A DNA stretch of 64,000 nucleotides from Biomphalaria glabrata (taxonomy: Eukaryota > Mollusca > Gastropoda > Planorbidae), in NCBI RefSeq assembly GCF_947242115.1, contig NC_074714.1, forward strand, positions 42,514,149-42,578,148. The letters run 5' to 3'. Position numbers and translations under genes: made by a program. The notes beneath the pieces were generated by a model, which made no database searches, had not been told where the DNA came from, and saw only the letters and a list, made by a program, of their open reading frames with translations. Positions 12,596 to 24,844 of this stretch are shown here, piece after piece. The stretch's first letter is position 1. The number at the start of each line of letters is the position of its first letter.

Positions 12596-14520
12596 CTCCT
12601 TCGTGAGCTCCATCTCTTTTCCTATGAACTCGTCGTTGGCTATGTATGAAATCAAGTCTTCATTTTGAAAAGCCGACCGCACACAGGAGGCATTAGTAGG
12701 TCGGGTCTGCTGCAGTGTTGGCTGAATTCGCTCTAAGTTTTTTTTTTATTGATCTTCTTTCTTTGCTGATGGCTGTCCTCTTTGTCTCATAGCTCTAAAT
12801 ACTTAAAGTCACAGTCCAGGCCTTGAGGATCGACCAATCACTGGCATCTCTCATCATGGGTGTTGATTCAACATTTTTTTGAACGAGCTCTTGAGTATCT
12901 TTATATCTCTTTATATCTCTTTATATCTCTTTATATCTCTTTATATCTCTTTATATCTCTTTATATCTCTTTATATCTCTTGGTTTGAGCCATGACCATT
13001 CGTTTTAGATGGCCCGAACACTGACCAGCAACGTCACAACATGTGGGCCGGTTTAGCAGTTTAGATCGATGGCGTGTTGCCACGTCACAGGCCTGTACGA
13101 CGTGGGAACTAGCTATTGGTCACCACAACCCACATGTTGTGAAGTCGTATGTCAGCGGTGAGACCTTCTTTACACAAATGGTTTCGGTTGAGTCCCTTTG
13201 GAAAATCTTTCATAATTAACACATTTCGAGAATATTGTTCTTAAGCGTTATCCATATTTTTTTTTTACTTTAAACTCTGTGTCATAGACCATTCTATGGT
13301 ATCATGTGTTGCTATTCTGATAATAGAAGAATGCTCGACATCTCATGTGTTGCAGTATCTTCTTCTGTGTCTGAAGAATAGTTTAGTGACTTTTTAAATT
13401 CATATCATACGCCGCATTTCTTACAATTAGACAAGTTAAACAACATTTTTGTTATTTCTTTTTTCAAGTAAACGGATTCGCGGACATAAATCCATAAATA
13501 GACCTAAAATAATAACTAGATTTCTCCAACAACTGATCTACACGAAAACAAGATACGACAGCAGACGACAGATTATTATATTCTTCCTACATTAAAAGTA
13601 TTTATCTACAAAAAAAAAATGACAGAAACAATAATGGTCTCCTCCAAGATCTAGTCCATGATAAACAACGAAAGGCCGCCTACTAAAATTAACTTTCTTT
13701 ATTAACTTGTTTATTGATTTGTTTCGTGATACAGACTCTCATTACTGGTCAACATCGGCTGTGTCGTCAGGACATTTACTCATGAGAAAGTAACGCCATG
13801 AGCTATTATAATGTATAGGTCTGGACGTAGAGATTACATGGGAACGAGCTCACCCAGATACTCTGATACTCACTGGCTTCTTTTTATTTCTTAAAATGTC
13901 AGCTGGTGTAAAACAACATTTTTATGATTTTAAAATGTTAATATCCTCAATTGTAAGAGTTTAGGAACGTTCAATTCTTAGAACTTTTAGCGGCCTCTGC
14001 CCGAGAACCGCTTTATTTTGTGATCTTTATTCGTATGATTCGTACCGCAACGTTCGTATACGACTACAGGCTTGCAGGGGCCCCCCAAGAGTTTGTGTTT
14101 TTTCAACCTTTTTTTTTTTTATTGTACTATATGATTGTTATGTACTAAAAGCATATTATAATTTGATGGCTCTAAGAGCTGCTATCAATTTCAAAACTTC
14201 TACCTTCATCTAGCATTTGATCCTGATTTCATTGACTCTGTATAACTTTGCTAATTGGTAAAGGAAATCTATGCAACAATTGTTAAAATTCAGTCTTTGT
14301 GACTATTTGATTCTAGATTTTCGCTGACTGCAATGTATCTTTGAGCAATGTATACATTTTAGAATGACCATCCAACCTTGTGCAAGATAGTATAGTTTAT
14401 TATAACAATACAACTTTGTGCAAAAGTGTATAGTCGACAATGACAAGTTTTTATTGTACTCTAATCATACAAGAGCGACAGCTTTTAACAACGTAGAATG
14501 TGTAAAAGAACATTTTTGTT
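12596..14520. other. Intergenic between A and B, no gene seen
   Basis: No exon found. It holds the 10-bp tandem array at 12893 and an imperfect inverted repeat with arms around CACAACATGTGG (near 13031) and CCACATGTTGTG (near 13131). The rest is AT-rich and unassigned. Confidence 0.4.
12893..12980. repeat. 10-bp tandem repeat, about 8 copies
   Basis: Perfect units of TATCTCTTTA. Confidence 0.95.
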
Positions 14521-15789
14521 TCATTTACAAAAGATTCACCCTATAACCAAAGGTAGTCCAATATAACTGATGGCTTTCAGCTTGAATGCGGAGCTCTGTT
14601 TTACCTGTTGTTGCAACAGTGCAAGCCGGATGATCTGGAGGAAAAAAAAAACAACTTCCAGTACAGCATAGAAAAATAGCAACGTCTTTGTTGAGATAAG
14701 TATTAAAAGTACATCATGTCTAGACTAGTAAAAGTTTTGGGTTTATTTGTCCTCTATCAGTATTCAATCTGGTAACTTGGGAAGGCTTCTTGAGACATTT
14801 TGATAATAGGAGCTGGTTTATGAGGAGTTTAAAAAAAAAGCTTAATGTCTAGTCAATACAATAGGGCAGAGGTGATTGTAAATGTAGGATCTACCAAAGA
14901 GATTGTTATAAGAAACAAAAAAAAAGGTTTAGAAACGTTTCTAAGATCAGAAGTAGGACTTAGTGCTGAATAATTTTAAAAGTTCTTATACAGGGAAATG
15001 ATCCGCATACACCACTGGCGGACTTTTGGTAGTTTATCAAAGAGAGATGGTACAAAATAAAAAAAATATACAAAAATGTTTTTATAACGAATACAAGAAA
15101 CAAAAAAGCCTAGTCCATCCTGAATGGATGCGAGTGACTCCCTCAATTGACTAGATCTCAATAAGTACAACCCTATTTTTAGGTTTATACATGAAGAGAT
15201 AGGTGAAAACATGCGGCGATTTACCAACTGAGTTGGAAGCAATTGTATTCGTTTATTCTCGTTTTGTTAACTCTTCTTAGATCTATTTTAGACGTTTTAT
15301 TTAATTGAATTCAGTTTTTTTAAGACTAAAGGAGATTTCAATCAATAAAAAGATATATATGTAATTATAAGTGGCAGTCTGCTTTCATTATGACCTTCAA
15401 ACCGCTTTGGCTGTACGGTAGTTGCGAAGGAGCGTGTGTTAAATGCACACATTCTACAACGATAATCTTGTGCAAGACTGTATATGCCAGGTATTTTTCA
15501 GCATTTTAAGACAAAACATTTTTAAGCTCTTTCGCTTCTGGCACTAAGTTATTATTTAGCTGGCAACGGTGGCCTTTTTATATTTTTTACATATGGCCCA
15601 ATGGCACCCTTGACATTGTTGTCTCTTTTATTTTATCAATTTGATATAATTTATATACCCTCCGCATTTCTCCGTATAGCTCTCTCTTCTTTTAATATTC
15701 TACTGGATGCCATTACTTGAATACTATTAACCGGATCTTTAAAACAATAAAAACACAAAAATACTTTTTTAAAAAAGCTTATACGAAGT

Positions 15790-16372
15790 GTCATTGTATC
15801 AATTAGATTGGATCAATCAATTAAATTTCTAACAGAACAAGACGAAGAACAACGAATCTGTGCGATTAAAAATATTTGTACCCTTGTTTTTGTTTAGCGC
15901 TATTTCATGCTTTTAGCTTTCTCACTACGCTATGATCCTATCATTTATCTGGACCTGTTGGGAAAATGGGGGGGGGGGGGGGGAGAGAAAAAAAGAAAGC
16001 TTTTAAAAGCTATTACATAAAAAAGAGGCTGGGGAAACGACCTGAATTAAAACACCTGACTCACGACTCCACTTCTGCTAGTTAAGTACTTATGACTATA
16101 GAAGATGGCATTGTTATAGATTGTTTGCTTAAATTTAGAGCGGCGACTCTTAAAGGGGACTAATTTAGCTTATACCACTACTTGGGAGTCAAGTACAATT
16201 TCTTTCCCTTGTTCGATATACCAAATAAAAATTAATTACCAATAGTTAATTAACTAATTGTTTATTTTAATTGATTTTTTTTTCTGTCACTGTGTGTTGA
16301 GAAATAACGTGTACAAACATTTAACAAGACAGACAGCAGACAGAGTTGATATAAGGTTTGTAAAGCGTCTCA
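15790..16372 (+). repeat. Full-length 'GD' repeat in intron 3 of copy B
   Basis: About 580 bp. It includes a poly-G run (15967-15982), a GAGCGGCGACTCTTAAAGGGG joint and the distal part ending GTTGATATAAGGTTTGTAAAG. The same order of blocks occurs at 59030-59680, and reversed at 34990-35480 and 53596-54150. Confidence 0.65.
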
Positions 16373-16819
16373 TGTAAACGAAGAGCAGATCATATTTTTG
16401 TAGAATGTATCGTGCTGATCCCCAAAGGTACGTGTATGGACTCAAGTGGAATTTGTACGCTCATATGATTAGATCACCTAAAGTGGGCAACTCCAATATT
16501 TTTGCAGCTCCGTCCGTGACGTCACTGATTCCTCCCACCATCACTGACCCAAAACATAGTAGTCTCGATACACAGAGAGTGAGGTCGACTCATTTTTGAG
16601 GAAAGGTAGACATATCCCTGAATAGAGAAAAGGAAATAAATGTCACGAAACAGTTCTCTTTATTCTAAACACACACGCAGAACAGCTTTCGAAAATAAAT
16701 AAATCCCCCAGTTTTATATTCTGTTCTGTAACAAAACTTTAAATGACGAAACATTAAACTATTGCACCAGGCGTTTGTATAATTAATTTGGGATATATTA
16801 AGCTCACTTTTGTCATCCA

Positions 16820-17275
16820 CGAAGCTGAGGACTTTGCACTGCGGTTTTATTTGTGCCTCTTCATGTGGCTAGTGAGACCAATGTGATCCGGAATGTTCGG
16901 CTGCAGACTGGGCAGCTTATTCCAGTTGCAGATTGTGTCAATTGCCTTGATTTTTTGCTCTAGCGCTTTTCTTCTGACACCATTTTGATCTTGTTCTTTG
17001 CAAATGTTGCCCAGCATTGCACCAAGATGCTCGGAGCCTCTACTTCCGTGTGCGTGTCCCTTGTGGCTGGATCCAGGTTAAAGGCTTTCAAAGACCCTTT
17101 TGTGGGTTTCCCTGAAACTTTTTCTTTGTCCACAAAGGAGTCCATCAGGAATGTGGGAGATTCTGCGGACACGGCATGCTCATTGCAACAGATTGCATCA
17201 TTTGAAAGGTAGTCAACAGTGAGGCTTATGGGACAAAGACTTGTACATTGATTATAGAAATATAGATTTCTCATG
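16820..17275 (-). mobile_element. Non-LTR retrotransposon C-terminal fragment
   Basis: The minus frame reads GKPTKGSLKAFNLDPATRD, then (after a shift) a CPVCSRTF...GLTSHMKRHK zinc-finger-like end. FNLDPATWE-type motifs and a terminal C2H2-like finger are typical of the tail of invertebrate LINE reverse-transcriptase proteins. It is 5' truncated, interrupted, and sits in intron 2 of copy B. Confidence 0.55.
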
Positions 17276-18499
17276 ATAATAGTCCTTTTTAAAGCAATAT
17301 GGTAGATAAATAATAGGGCTAAACGTATTTAAAACCGTTTTATGAACTATATAAATATAGACAATTGATTTTCAATGAGTGTTAATAAATGTACTCACAA
17401 AGTTTAACGACAACGACGTACAGTTATGAGGAGATAACTAGCATAATAATAGTTGCACCACTTTACTTAAACTTTTTTTTTTATTTACCTCCCTTCTCGT
17501 CACATCCTTATCTTTTGTTAAAAATTCCCACAACCTTTTTCAACTAGGCTTCTGCGATTTTTTCCAAATTTTCGTTCAAACTATGGTATAATTGGAATTG
17601 CAATAAGTCAAAGTTAGTCTTATGGGTTTAGTCTTCGAAATGTACTCTAATGAAGACAAAGACTCGTATTCAAAAAAACATTGATCAAATTTAGAGTCAC
17701 ATTAAATAACGCATAACGACATTAACTAAAATACTACATTTCATTTATCCTTAACTGACCTGTGGCCAGTCCCAATCGAATTGGCCTTCAAGGCATTCCT
17801 CTGGAACTGTCTTATACAAAATTGGTTTACCATCACTGGTCGCGTTACTATAAAGAGCAACATTGAAAATATAGAATTGAGCCATGAAAAATAAATAAAA
17901 AATCGTACCAAAATAAATACAACATATCATAAAGTGTTCTTTTTTTCAACAAGTTAATTAACAACATTTTCTTTCTAATTATAGACATAACAAAATGGCT
18001 GTGATGCTCACGTGACTGCCCCTATATCACTCAACCGACATGTATCGCCAAAAGGAGCGGTTAACACTATTTCAGTTAGCATGAAAACCAAAGCGATACT
18101 CGCGAAACATTGATAGCTTAACATGATTCCGAAGATGATTCGATGATTTAAAAGTCAGAAATGATAGCTCTTATTAGTTGAAGTATTATAGGCCCTACCA
18201 GTTTTGTAGAGTCAATGTGCCAACGATAAGTAAAGCCTTATCAATAGCCCGATCTTGACGTCATTATTTTGTCCCTTACTTAAAGAGATATGACAACATA
18301 TGTGAAGGTTCTCAAATGTCAACAGCATTAGCACAAGATACATTTGGAAAGTAACTATAAACCGCTTTAAATTTGAGAGCTTTTTATAAATTACTATTTT
18401 TAAAAAGATTGAGAATAAAATTATAGTTGTAAACATGCAAAATATAAAAATAATTTAAAGAAAAACAACATTTATCTAAGTGGAAGAACAAAATTTCGA

Positions 18500-18730
18500 A
18501 ACTATCTCTCAATAATGTAGAAGTTATTTCCCTTTTCGATATCAAACAAAATAATAAATTACCAATAATTAATTGATTAATTAGTTCATCATTTAGTTGA
18601 TTCATGTTTTGTTAGTTGCAATAAATAATTGTGTAACTTTTCAATTTGATCAGAGAATGGGTATTTGTGAAATTAAGTGTTCAAAAAGACAGACAGAAAG
18701 ACAGACTAAGTTCATATATGCTTTTTAGAA
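18500..18730 (+). repeat. Partial 'GD' repeat upstream of copy B
   Basis: Holds TTATTTCCCTTTTCGATATC, CAATTTGATCAGAGAATGGG and the GACAGACAG-rich end. Confidence 0.6.
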
Positions 18731-19117
18731 AAAAAAAAGTCCACTTGAAACGCATACATTTTTTTTTAACTTTAGGCACAACAGATGTGTGAATAGACTA
18801 GCCATCCCTGCAACTTGTTATAGAATTGGGACTTCACTTCTTCCTTCCAAATGGTGGAGCTGGTGATTTATGACAATACATCATTATATTACAATGAGAC
18901 CAAACACAATTTTTTATATTTTTTTTTATTAATGTATAAGCAACTAGGGACCATATCTTCCCTATACACTCTATACCACAATTTTAGTCATAGTTCATTA
19001 CACCAAGTTTTTGTTTCTGTTTTTATGTTTTTATTGTCATAACATCAAACAAATTTACATTGGAAATCAAGTGACACTATTCACAGTTATCCTTCTTAGT
19101 CTATCCAAGGTGTTCAT
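18731..19117. other. Short intergenic stretch, 3' flank of copy C
   Basis: No gene. Minus-strand AATAAA at 19030-19035 probably serves copy C. Confidence 0.4.
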
Positions 19118-22100
19118 CTACGGGTGTGGAGTCAGTGATCCGTGGACCATGGAGGCATCAAGCACCAAGTAGTTAATAGAAGACATGTACACACTCTGAC
19201 CGTTGACTTTCCTTGGAGCGTACAAAAGAAGACTGGCCCTTCCTTGACTGGCCAAGGTACATGTTGGCCTCCCTGGGAAAAGATAAGAAGTTAAGTTTTA
19301 ACTTAGACAGTTTTGTGTTATTTTTTGTGTGAAGAAATACACATTGTATTATCTTGAAAACTTTTTTTTTGGTCTTGGCTGTAAGAACGCCGAGATTGTC
19401 AAGATTAGAAAATACTTAGTAAAAAAGTATAGAACCCATTTCAGACCTTGCCCTTTATAGAACAGATGATGTAAAGGTCATCTGTTTCTTTGGTCGACGG
19501 TTGACAAGGGCGCCAGTACAACGATCTACTGACCCTTACTTCGCCCCAATAAATGTCAGGCACCTATTTGAGATGGGTGGGCTCAGAGGCGTTTTTAAAA
19601 TCTCTAAATTCTAATTCCCAGCCTTCACTTTCGAAACCGAGACCCTTCGTTTAGGGAGCCAAGCGTTTTGCCCGACATTTTTAAACTTTTATTATAAAAT
19701 TATTATTATATTATATTATTATAATAAAAGAATTAATATTATCACTCGACATTATTGCATTCATTCTACGTTGGACCCACTAAGTCTAAATTCCATTTTT
19801 ACAATGCCTCTATTCGATTCGTAGCTTCGTGAAAACTTTAAAAGCGTAGGTGAGAGGACACTGATCTCAAAAAACGGCCCTAAGAATTTTCCTGGAAATT
19901 TAACAAATGATGTGTATCGCTGAGAAAAGAATTACTAGCTCGTTGGCCACATGGGAAAAACTCTAATTTGGCAGTTATCATTTTTCAAAGTATGAAAAGA
20001 AATAAATTTAAATTTGGCTAGAGAACGAGAAAATCTTGAAAGGACTTTACGTATTTCCGCATTCCTTGAAGAGTTTCATAAATTCTGTTCAGGAAAATTT
20101 TGCGCACCGTCTTCTAAGTTTTAAGTCTATAAAAGCCTATCATTGGAATAGTATAAAGTGCAGTAGATCTATACATTTGCTTAACCAAGATTATTTCTCG
20201 GGAGTGAAAAAAGAGGGGGGGGGGGGTAAATCTAACAATCATTATTTATTAAGAGAAAAAAAATCGCTCTATAAGCTGTATAAAGGTAGCCTGGTCGTAA
20301 GGTATACGCGTCCCTGCCCGCTCCCATCCTCCGTCGTCTTGCGAGAAGTTTGGACTAGGCAGTAATTATTTTCAGCTCTGAAGGAGCATCCGAAAAATGT
20401 AAAAAAAATTATAAACAAACAAACATTTTAGAGGAGGTATCGTCTTTTTTTAAAAAGTATTTTAAATGTTTTTTTCTTGTTTTGTTTGTTTTTAACAGAG
20501 AAGACTGAATAGCACTCTTCAAACACTTTGAACACTTTTTGTGAAAATCGAACATAATAATTATACAAGTAATAAGCCCCGTGCTTAAGCTGCTTTAACA
20601 AAAATCTTCTAATGATTCATGCAGAGCCGTGTCTAGACTGTACACCAATAACACGCGATTAAACCACCGTAGAGAGGTGCCATTATCGCGCTACGAGTGA
20701 AGTTATGGTAGGAGGTAGGGATAATTGGTATTTTCTTTTTACTTGCTATAGGGGTGATAAACACATAGAACTATAATCCCTATTATCCGGACACCACCCA
20801 AGTTAGAACCTTCCTCCCTCCAAATGTTTGTCACTTCTGCTAATTTCAAATATTTCGTTAAGGTCTTTTATATTATAATAAGTATGTCAGCATGTATTTT
20901 CAATATATTCCACTGTGAGCCGTTGCCATTTTGAGCTTAGTTGTCGCGTTTTCAATCTACGTGTATTTTTTAAAATAAGAAATTATGGGGAATTATATTT
21001 CGGGGATCTTATAGTTTTTTGGTTATGAATTTTCAGTGCAATTCGATAGGTGGAAAATATATTTTATGAATATTTACATGAAAAAAATTCAAAAAATATT
21101 TTACCTATTTAGTTATAAAGTTATGTCAAAATTAATAAAATTGATATGAATTACAGTAAATCCAGGAAAGTCTATATATATAATTGTCTACGTCGCCCAA
21201 CCACGCGGGACATGCACGCTCGCCGACTCTCTAACCCTCAATGAAGATGTCATAGAAAGATAACACTTGTATTTCTGCAATTCGGACTAGAGTTACCCAA
21301 CGTAACTTTCGCGGCGACAGAGAGCGCGGCTCAGAAAAAAAAGAGGGGAGGGGGAGAACAAGTAATATTTTCTGTATATACAATTCTCTATGTCGTCCAA
21401 CCATGCGGGACACCACGCACGCATGCCGACTCTCTAACCTTCCTCCCACACACTCCCACCTCACCTTCATCACTCAGTCGTTAGCCCAAACCCACAGCTG
21501 TGTCTTTCAGGAAGTGTTCGCCCGTCACTAAATAGCGGCATATGCTACGCCGCGGGTCGGCTTGTAGTTCATATTTACTCTCTGAAATTGGCCAACAAAC
21601 CAGCATCGCTTGCTTGAGACACTACTCATAATTGTAAATAACACACGATTGGTTCTTTGCTTGCGTTGTATCCCAGCGCCTTATTGGCTCAGTATGGCGG
21701 CGTGTTGCTAATTTTTTCTTTGAATACTGTCCAGTATTATGTGTTTGTAAAGACTATATATAGTGTATAAATACTTGAATTAATATACCATTTCTATTTC
21801 GCGAAGTATTGATCATCGCTGGTGGTTTTGGATCGCAACTCCCGTGATAAACGACTGATTACTGTATTAAATGTTCTCTAAACCGTCCTTACGTGGTCTC
21901 TGGTTCGAACTACAATTGCCGTTCCCCGTCGTCCTGCGGGACATTCGGGCTAGGATGTAATTATCTACAAATTAAATAAGAACATTAAGACATGTTAAAC
22001 ATTTTAACAAACATTTACTTAAGTATTTTTAGTTTTAACTTTAAGGTCTGTGTGGTGATTAAAATGTCTTCCTTACTCTAACCCACCTCACGCAGACAGC

Positions 22101-23536
22101 ACACACATATACACAAAGGAACTAAAAAATAAGATATCTCTAACGCTAGAAAAAAAAAAGATTTCTGATTGGAATTGTTGAGCATTCGAGCAACATTCTT
22201 AGTATTCAACTAAAACCCCACCGTGACAGCAAAACAAAAACAAACATTCATAGGTAGGTCTACTGACCGGTTGTTGGAACAGGCAGAGGTACATGTAGAC
22301 CATTGGTCAGCTCAGTCACACCACTCAAAGCCGTTGCCCAGTCGGACTCAAGACACAGCTCGTAGTTCTGACCAGGAAGACTGTTAGTGAACAGCAGGGT
22401 GCCCTAGAGTGACAAGAGATAGATACGTAGGCTACAAGTACACACAGGGATTAGGCACATTGTTTCGGAGGATCCAGAGGGCGGAGAGGGCCCATTTTCC
22501 TCATCCATTTGCAAATTATTTGTAAATACTTAACTAATAATTTAAATGATATATGCTATTTAATAATTGTTGATTTTTTTTGGTACCCGATAGAGCGTTT
22601 GCACGTAACCGCTCCCACTTGCAAACTTTACCAGTGAAAAAACTTTATTTTTAGTGTTTTATTACAACCCACTTTACACCAACATAAACATGATGGAGAC
22701 TTTGAAAACATTGTATTTAATCTTTGTATCGAATTTTGGTTTAGCTCATGACAGTGGATCCCCATCCAGTACCCGTTCTCTAACTTGAGAATTACTAATC
22801 TAAAACGTCTGCCTACAATATGTCTTTAACAAGTCCAGTGGTACCCACACTTTTTCAGCTTAGTCCCAATGCAATGTCTGGAAAGATGAAGATCTACACA
22901 CACAATGTGAGAATCACATTAAATTTTGTTCGCAATAGCTAAGATAATGTACATATCACATAGCTTACAATAATGAATCAATGTATGACCACTACCACAG
23001 ATTACGGGCACTTAAAAAAAATGTTTTTACTAGACATGGTGAATTCTAGTTGGTTGGTTTAATTACTGTATTGTAACGAATATATGTCTGTTCATTTCTG
23101 TCGTAATTATTACTATTTAGGGATTACGTCCACATTTTTTATTCCAGTACCTGTGGGTGGTTCCATTCAATTTCACCATATATACAACCAGGCAATGGGA
23201 CAGCAGCACTCACTTGTTGAGAATCTCCGGCATCGGTATTACTACAAGTAAAATATTTAGTAAGCTAGTTAAATATTGAAATACTTGTAACATTTCAGGT
23301 GTGTAGATCTAGTCACTAGCAAACAATAAAAATCATTCTATTGTTGTTATTGTTATTTTAAATTGCTTTCTTTCGTCAGCTCTGGAATAATTACCTTAAA
23401 GTTCTGTTATGAATACTAAACTATTGTTGCTATAAATAGATACTCACCTAGCTACTACAATTTTACAGTGGTCCAAGATCTGAGCCTGTCTTAGCTCAAA
23501 ACCTATGAAAAGAATCAATAGAGATAGGCAGTTCAT
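19118..23536 (-). CDS. Copy C: secreted Meteorin-N-like protein, 156 aa, four exons
   Basis: Exons (minus): 23536-23448, 23241-23151, 22403-22268, 19272-19118; GT-AG introns, phases 2, 0, 1. The signal peptide MNCLSLLILFIGFELRQAQ is followed by ILDHCKIVVAS. Exon 2 carries CIYGEIEWNHPQ, where the family's Tyr/Trp before Pro is His. Exon 3 runs GTLLFTNSLPGQNYELCLES to PLPVPTT. Exon 4 runs RPTCTLASQGRASLLLYAP, then VYMSSINYLVLD and a longer tail than other copies (DASMVHGSLTPHP). All four domain cysteines are kept. It lacks the sequon seen at the start of exon 2 in other copies. Intron 3 (2.99 kb) holds an antisense SINE, a probable Helitron and other repeats. The gene is head to head with copy D. 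It is the most isolated sequence among the minus-strand copies. Confidence 0.8.
19443..19680 (-). mobile_element. tRNA-headed SINE family 1, antisense copy
   Basis: Reverse complement of the family seen complete at 46401: CAGACCTTG..., then ACAGATGATGTAAAGGTCATC, ATGTCAGGCACCTATT and CCAAGCGTTTTGCCCGAC at the head. Diverged. Confidence 0.65.
20283..20410 (+). mobile_element. SINE family 2 copy
   Basis: AGCCTGGTCGTAAGG head, then CCGTCGTCTTGCGAGAAGTT, TGGACTAGGCAGTAATTATT and CTGAAGGAGCATCCGAAAAA. Same block order as the complete copies at 37632 and 56489. The repeat runs through part of the overlapping 109-codon open frame, which is therefore not taken as a gene. Confidence 0.6.
21170..21570 (+). 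mobile_element. Probable short non-autonomous Helitron
   Basis: Begins TCTATATATATAATTGTCTA after AAAG, like many animal Helitron 5' ends. It ends in a GC-rich segment TACGCCGCGGGTCGGCTTGTAG, resembling the 3' hairpin plus CTAG-like end with changes. The 5' terminal segment is repeated imperfectly about 200 bp inside (TCTGTATATACAATTCTCTA at 21370). No Rep/helicase coding. Confidence 0.4.
21885..22015 (+). mobile_element. SINE family 2 fragment
   Basis: GGTTCGAACTACAATT box-B-like motif, then CCGTCGTCCTGCGGGACATT and GGGCTAGGATGTAATTATCT. The head is lost. Confidence 0.5.
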
Positions 23537-24844
23537 GATTAAGTGCTGTGTCCTCCAACAAGTATTCTGGCAGAAATTTGAAATAGCTTTTAACTAGTAG
23601 TCTACAGATCAGGAAGTTTTCCAGAAAAAAGAACAAGATAAAAAATTAAAACTTCAGATAGGAGCTTAAAACTATTCTGGCGATTTTTTGTCTTTTCAAA
23701 ATGAAGTCTTATCTAATGCAATTATTTTCTATTATCTATAAAAATTTATAATTTGCATTGGTTTATGTTAGTGTCGGTACACATAAGTGTCCATGTGTTT
23801 TGGAGAGTTTACCAGAAGTAAGTCCGTTAGTAAAACTATACTTTCAATGATTTAGTAATTGAGTACGATGAGTATAGTCTCTACCAACATAAGAATTATT
23901 TTTCAGAATTGATTTATGAACGTAAAGAAAGTCGCAATGATTTCCCAAATAAAATACAAAGTGTCATGCAGAGCATAACAAAACACGCTTTGAAAACATG
24001 GGTGTCACTAGGACTTGAATTGAAAGAAGAAGACCTAAAGACACCCCAATGGATAGAAACACGGGACCTATTCTACATGGACCTTATTTTGAGCCTGTTG
24101 ATTTGCAGGGAAGGTCTTGTCATACGTAAAAATCACGTCATAAGTTGTATGTTAAGATATATGCCAGAAAAGTTGGACACTTCTTCCCATATGTCACAAC
24201 TGGCACTTGGAAAGTTATACTTTTTAATTTGGTTTGAAGCCTGAGAAAGTTTCTAATGCTAAATATCCAATTACGTAGTCTTAACAACAAATTTAATTAG
24301 ATTAGTACACATTATTTGGAATGACTTTTAGTTACTCTAAGTTTTAATTGTTTACTTAAAGAAACCCAAAAAAACTTGTTCCTATGTTCGTTTTAAAATA
24401 TATCTACATTCTCTCTATTTCTTCTCTTGGAGGCTCATTCATTTATCTTTTTTCTTCCTTTCTTTCATTATTTCTTTCTTTTGTCGTCTAAAATCTTCTC
24501 ATTTCTTTTATTTTCTCCTTCTTCTCTTTCTCCTGCTAGCTGCTTCTATCAATTCTGGAATTCTACTCTCGGCTTCTAATCTTGTACACAGCGTACAAGA
24601 CACAACAAATGTCTGAATAGATCGCTTGTCCAATTATGTCATACATTACTACACCGTAAATTATAAACATAATATAATAAAGTTTGTGTATACAAAATTC
24701 GTATGTTTACAGTAAAAAGTTTAGTTCCAACAGATAAGTATTGGTCTACTTTTATGAACTGAAAAAAAAAATAAAATGTTAAATCTAAGTTTATGAAAGA
24801 ACTACATTTTAAAGATAAACAAGGTATTGAAGTAATTGGGGAAA
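23537..24844. promoter_or_regulatory. Head-to-head intergenic region between copies C and D
   Basis: The two start codons diverge from this 1.3 kb segment, so it must hold the 5' flanks of both genes. I see no clear TATA box in either direction. The unexplained open frame at 23909-24244 lies inside. Confidence 0.4.
23909..24244 (+). CDS. Orphan open frame, 111 codons, function unknown
   Basis: The frame runs MIYERKESRNDFPNKIQ to GKLYFLIWFEA with mixed, globular-looking composition and no low-complexity bias. That sets it apart from most open frames in this window. It begins 6 nt after TTATTTTTCAG, a good 3' splice acceptor, so it might be the last exon of something or a fossil fragment of a mobile element. 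I do not recognise the protein. It lies between the divergent starts of copies C and D. Confidence 0.25.
   Translation: MIYERKESRNDFPNKIQSVMQSITKHALKTWVSLGLELKEEDLKTPQWIETRDLFYMDLILSLLICREGLVIRKNHVISCMLRYMPEKLDTSSHMSQLALGKLYFLIWFEA

Larger units (their letters stand above)
14525..18124 (-). pseudogene. Copy B: Meteorin-N-like secreted protein gene with one frameshift
   Basis: Exons (minus): 18124-18012, 17847-17760, 16617-16478, 14634-14525, with GT-AG borders and the family's phases. The predicted N-terminus MLSYQCFASIALVFMLTEIV is a signal peptide, followed by FGDTCRLSDIG. Exon 2 ends ECLEGQFDWDWPQ. Exon 4 reads HPACTVATTGKTELRIQAES then YWTTFGYRVNLL, close to copy A. Exon 3 is 140 nt where copy A has 139: one extra base after the ETTMF segment shifts the frame to an early stop. 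All other features (splice sites, start, stop, AATAAA at 14450-14455 minus) look healthy. So this is either a very recent pseudogene, a polymorphism or a sequence error. Confidence 0.7.

Noticed and set aside
13027-13150. Imperfect inverted repeat around CACAACATGTGG
   Set aside because: Arms are short and uneven, with no further sign of a transposon or structured RNA.
20036-20365. 109-codon plus-strand frame
   Set aside because: Overlaps a SINE family 2 copy and a poly-G run; no domain or splice logic.
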